A DNA stretch of 64,000 nt, taken from NCBI RefSeq assembly GCF_029227915.1, contig NC_079886.1:5330001-5394000 (forward strand), read 5' to 3'. Below, one piece after another: positions 63,800 through 64,000 of this stretch. A program made the translations under genes and the position numbers. The notes beneath the pieces are model-generated. The model saw nothing but the letters and a program-made list of their open reading frames with translations. It was not told the DNA's origin and made no database searches. The number at the start of each line of letters is the position of its first letter. Position 1 is the stretch's first letter. The DNA comes from Hydractinia symbiolongicarpus. Its lineage: Eukaryota > Cnidaria > Hydrozoa > Anthoathecata > Hydractiniidae.

Positions 63800-64000
63800 T
63801 CAAGTTTACACAAAGCTAGATAACTTGAAAACGGGTGAAAATAACTGATGTCATCTTCCACCTGGATAACAAGGGATCACCTGGAACCAGAATTAGGCAT
63901 ATTTCCAAAAGCTGCATCAACCCACCTACCTGTTTCGAGACTGACGTTAAACTCCGAATCTCTTCAACCGTTCGTCAAAAGCACTTGATCATATACATTC
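63800..64000 (+). mobile_element. Helitron fragment, same family, cut by window end
   Basis: The order of words (ATAACTTGAAAACG, CAAGGGATCACCTGG-type, TCTTCAACCGTTCGTCAAAAG, CATATACATTC) follows 44,300-44,505 inside the Helitron at 43.8-44.8 kb, with many substitutions. The 3' end would lie beyond the window. Confidence 0.6.

Overview
The window is AT-rich, intron-bearing animal DNA. Its protein genes have GT/AG introns that can be followed exon by exon: spartin, two cytochrome b561 genes, a TP53INP-like gene and an expansin-like chitin-binding gene. Transposon remnants fill most of the rest. The combination (expansin-like plus chitin-binding domain, KDZ transposons, Penelope-like elements, many GCTAGC-rich AT spacers) suggests a cnidarian, most likely a hydrozoan. 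That assignment is inference; no RNA gene or marker settles it.

Layout. 1-370: short tandem repeat. 600-2,400: minus-strand remnant of a KDZ-type transposon. 3,585-5,973: two decayed LINE fragments, one split by a Tc1/mariner-like MITE with TA duplication. 7,274-19,453 (+): a complete 14-exon spartin gene. 22,107-24,370 (-): a two-exon gene with a TP53INP/DOR-like N-terminus and a repeated P-x-W motif. 27,528-31,005 (+): a multi-exon expansin-like protein ending in a peritrophin-type chitin-binding domain. 31,640-33,854 (-) and 61,087-63,032 (+): two four-exon cytochrome b561 paralogues with the same intron phases.

The most striking structure is at 36.93-57.04 kb. A Penelope-like retroelement (RT part at 36.93-37.28 kb, GIY-YIG endonuclease part at 56.38-57.04 kb) is cut in two by a 19,092-bp DNA transposon at 37,284-56,375. 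The insertion is flanked by a perfect 8-bp duplication, AAGGTCAG, and removing the insert plus one copy restores the Penelope reading frame across the junction. The transposon has about 170-bp terminal inverted repeats and, inside these, two inverted tandem-repeat arrays of about 3.6 and 4.3 kb. Its core carries a broken KDZ (Kyakuja-Dileera-Zisupton) transposase gene. Two Helitron copies have since landed in it: one in the right array (52,881-56,040) and one at the end of the transposase remnant (43,811-44,835), the latter carrying a 274-bp (TA)n tract. Related Helitron pieces lie at 35,610-35,900 and at the right edge.

The cellular genes do not form a pathway. They are ordinary single genes (endosome/lipid-droplet biology, transmembrane electron transfer, possible autophagy or transcription co-regulation, extracellular matrix) set in a transposon-rich landscape. 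The order of insertion can be read as Penelope first, then the KDZ element, then the Helitrons.
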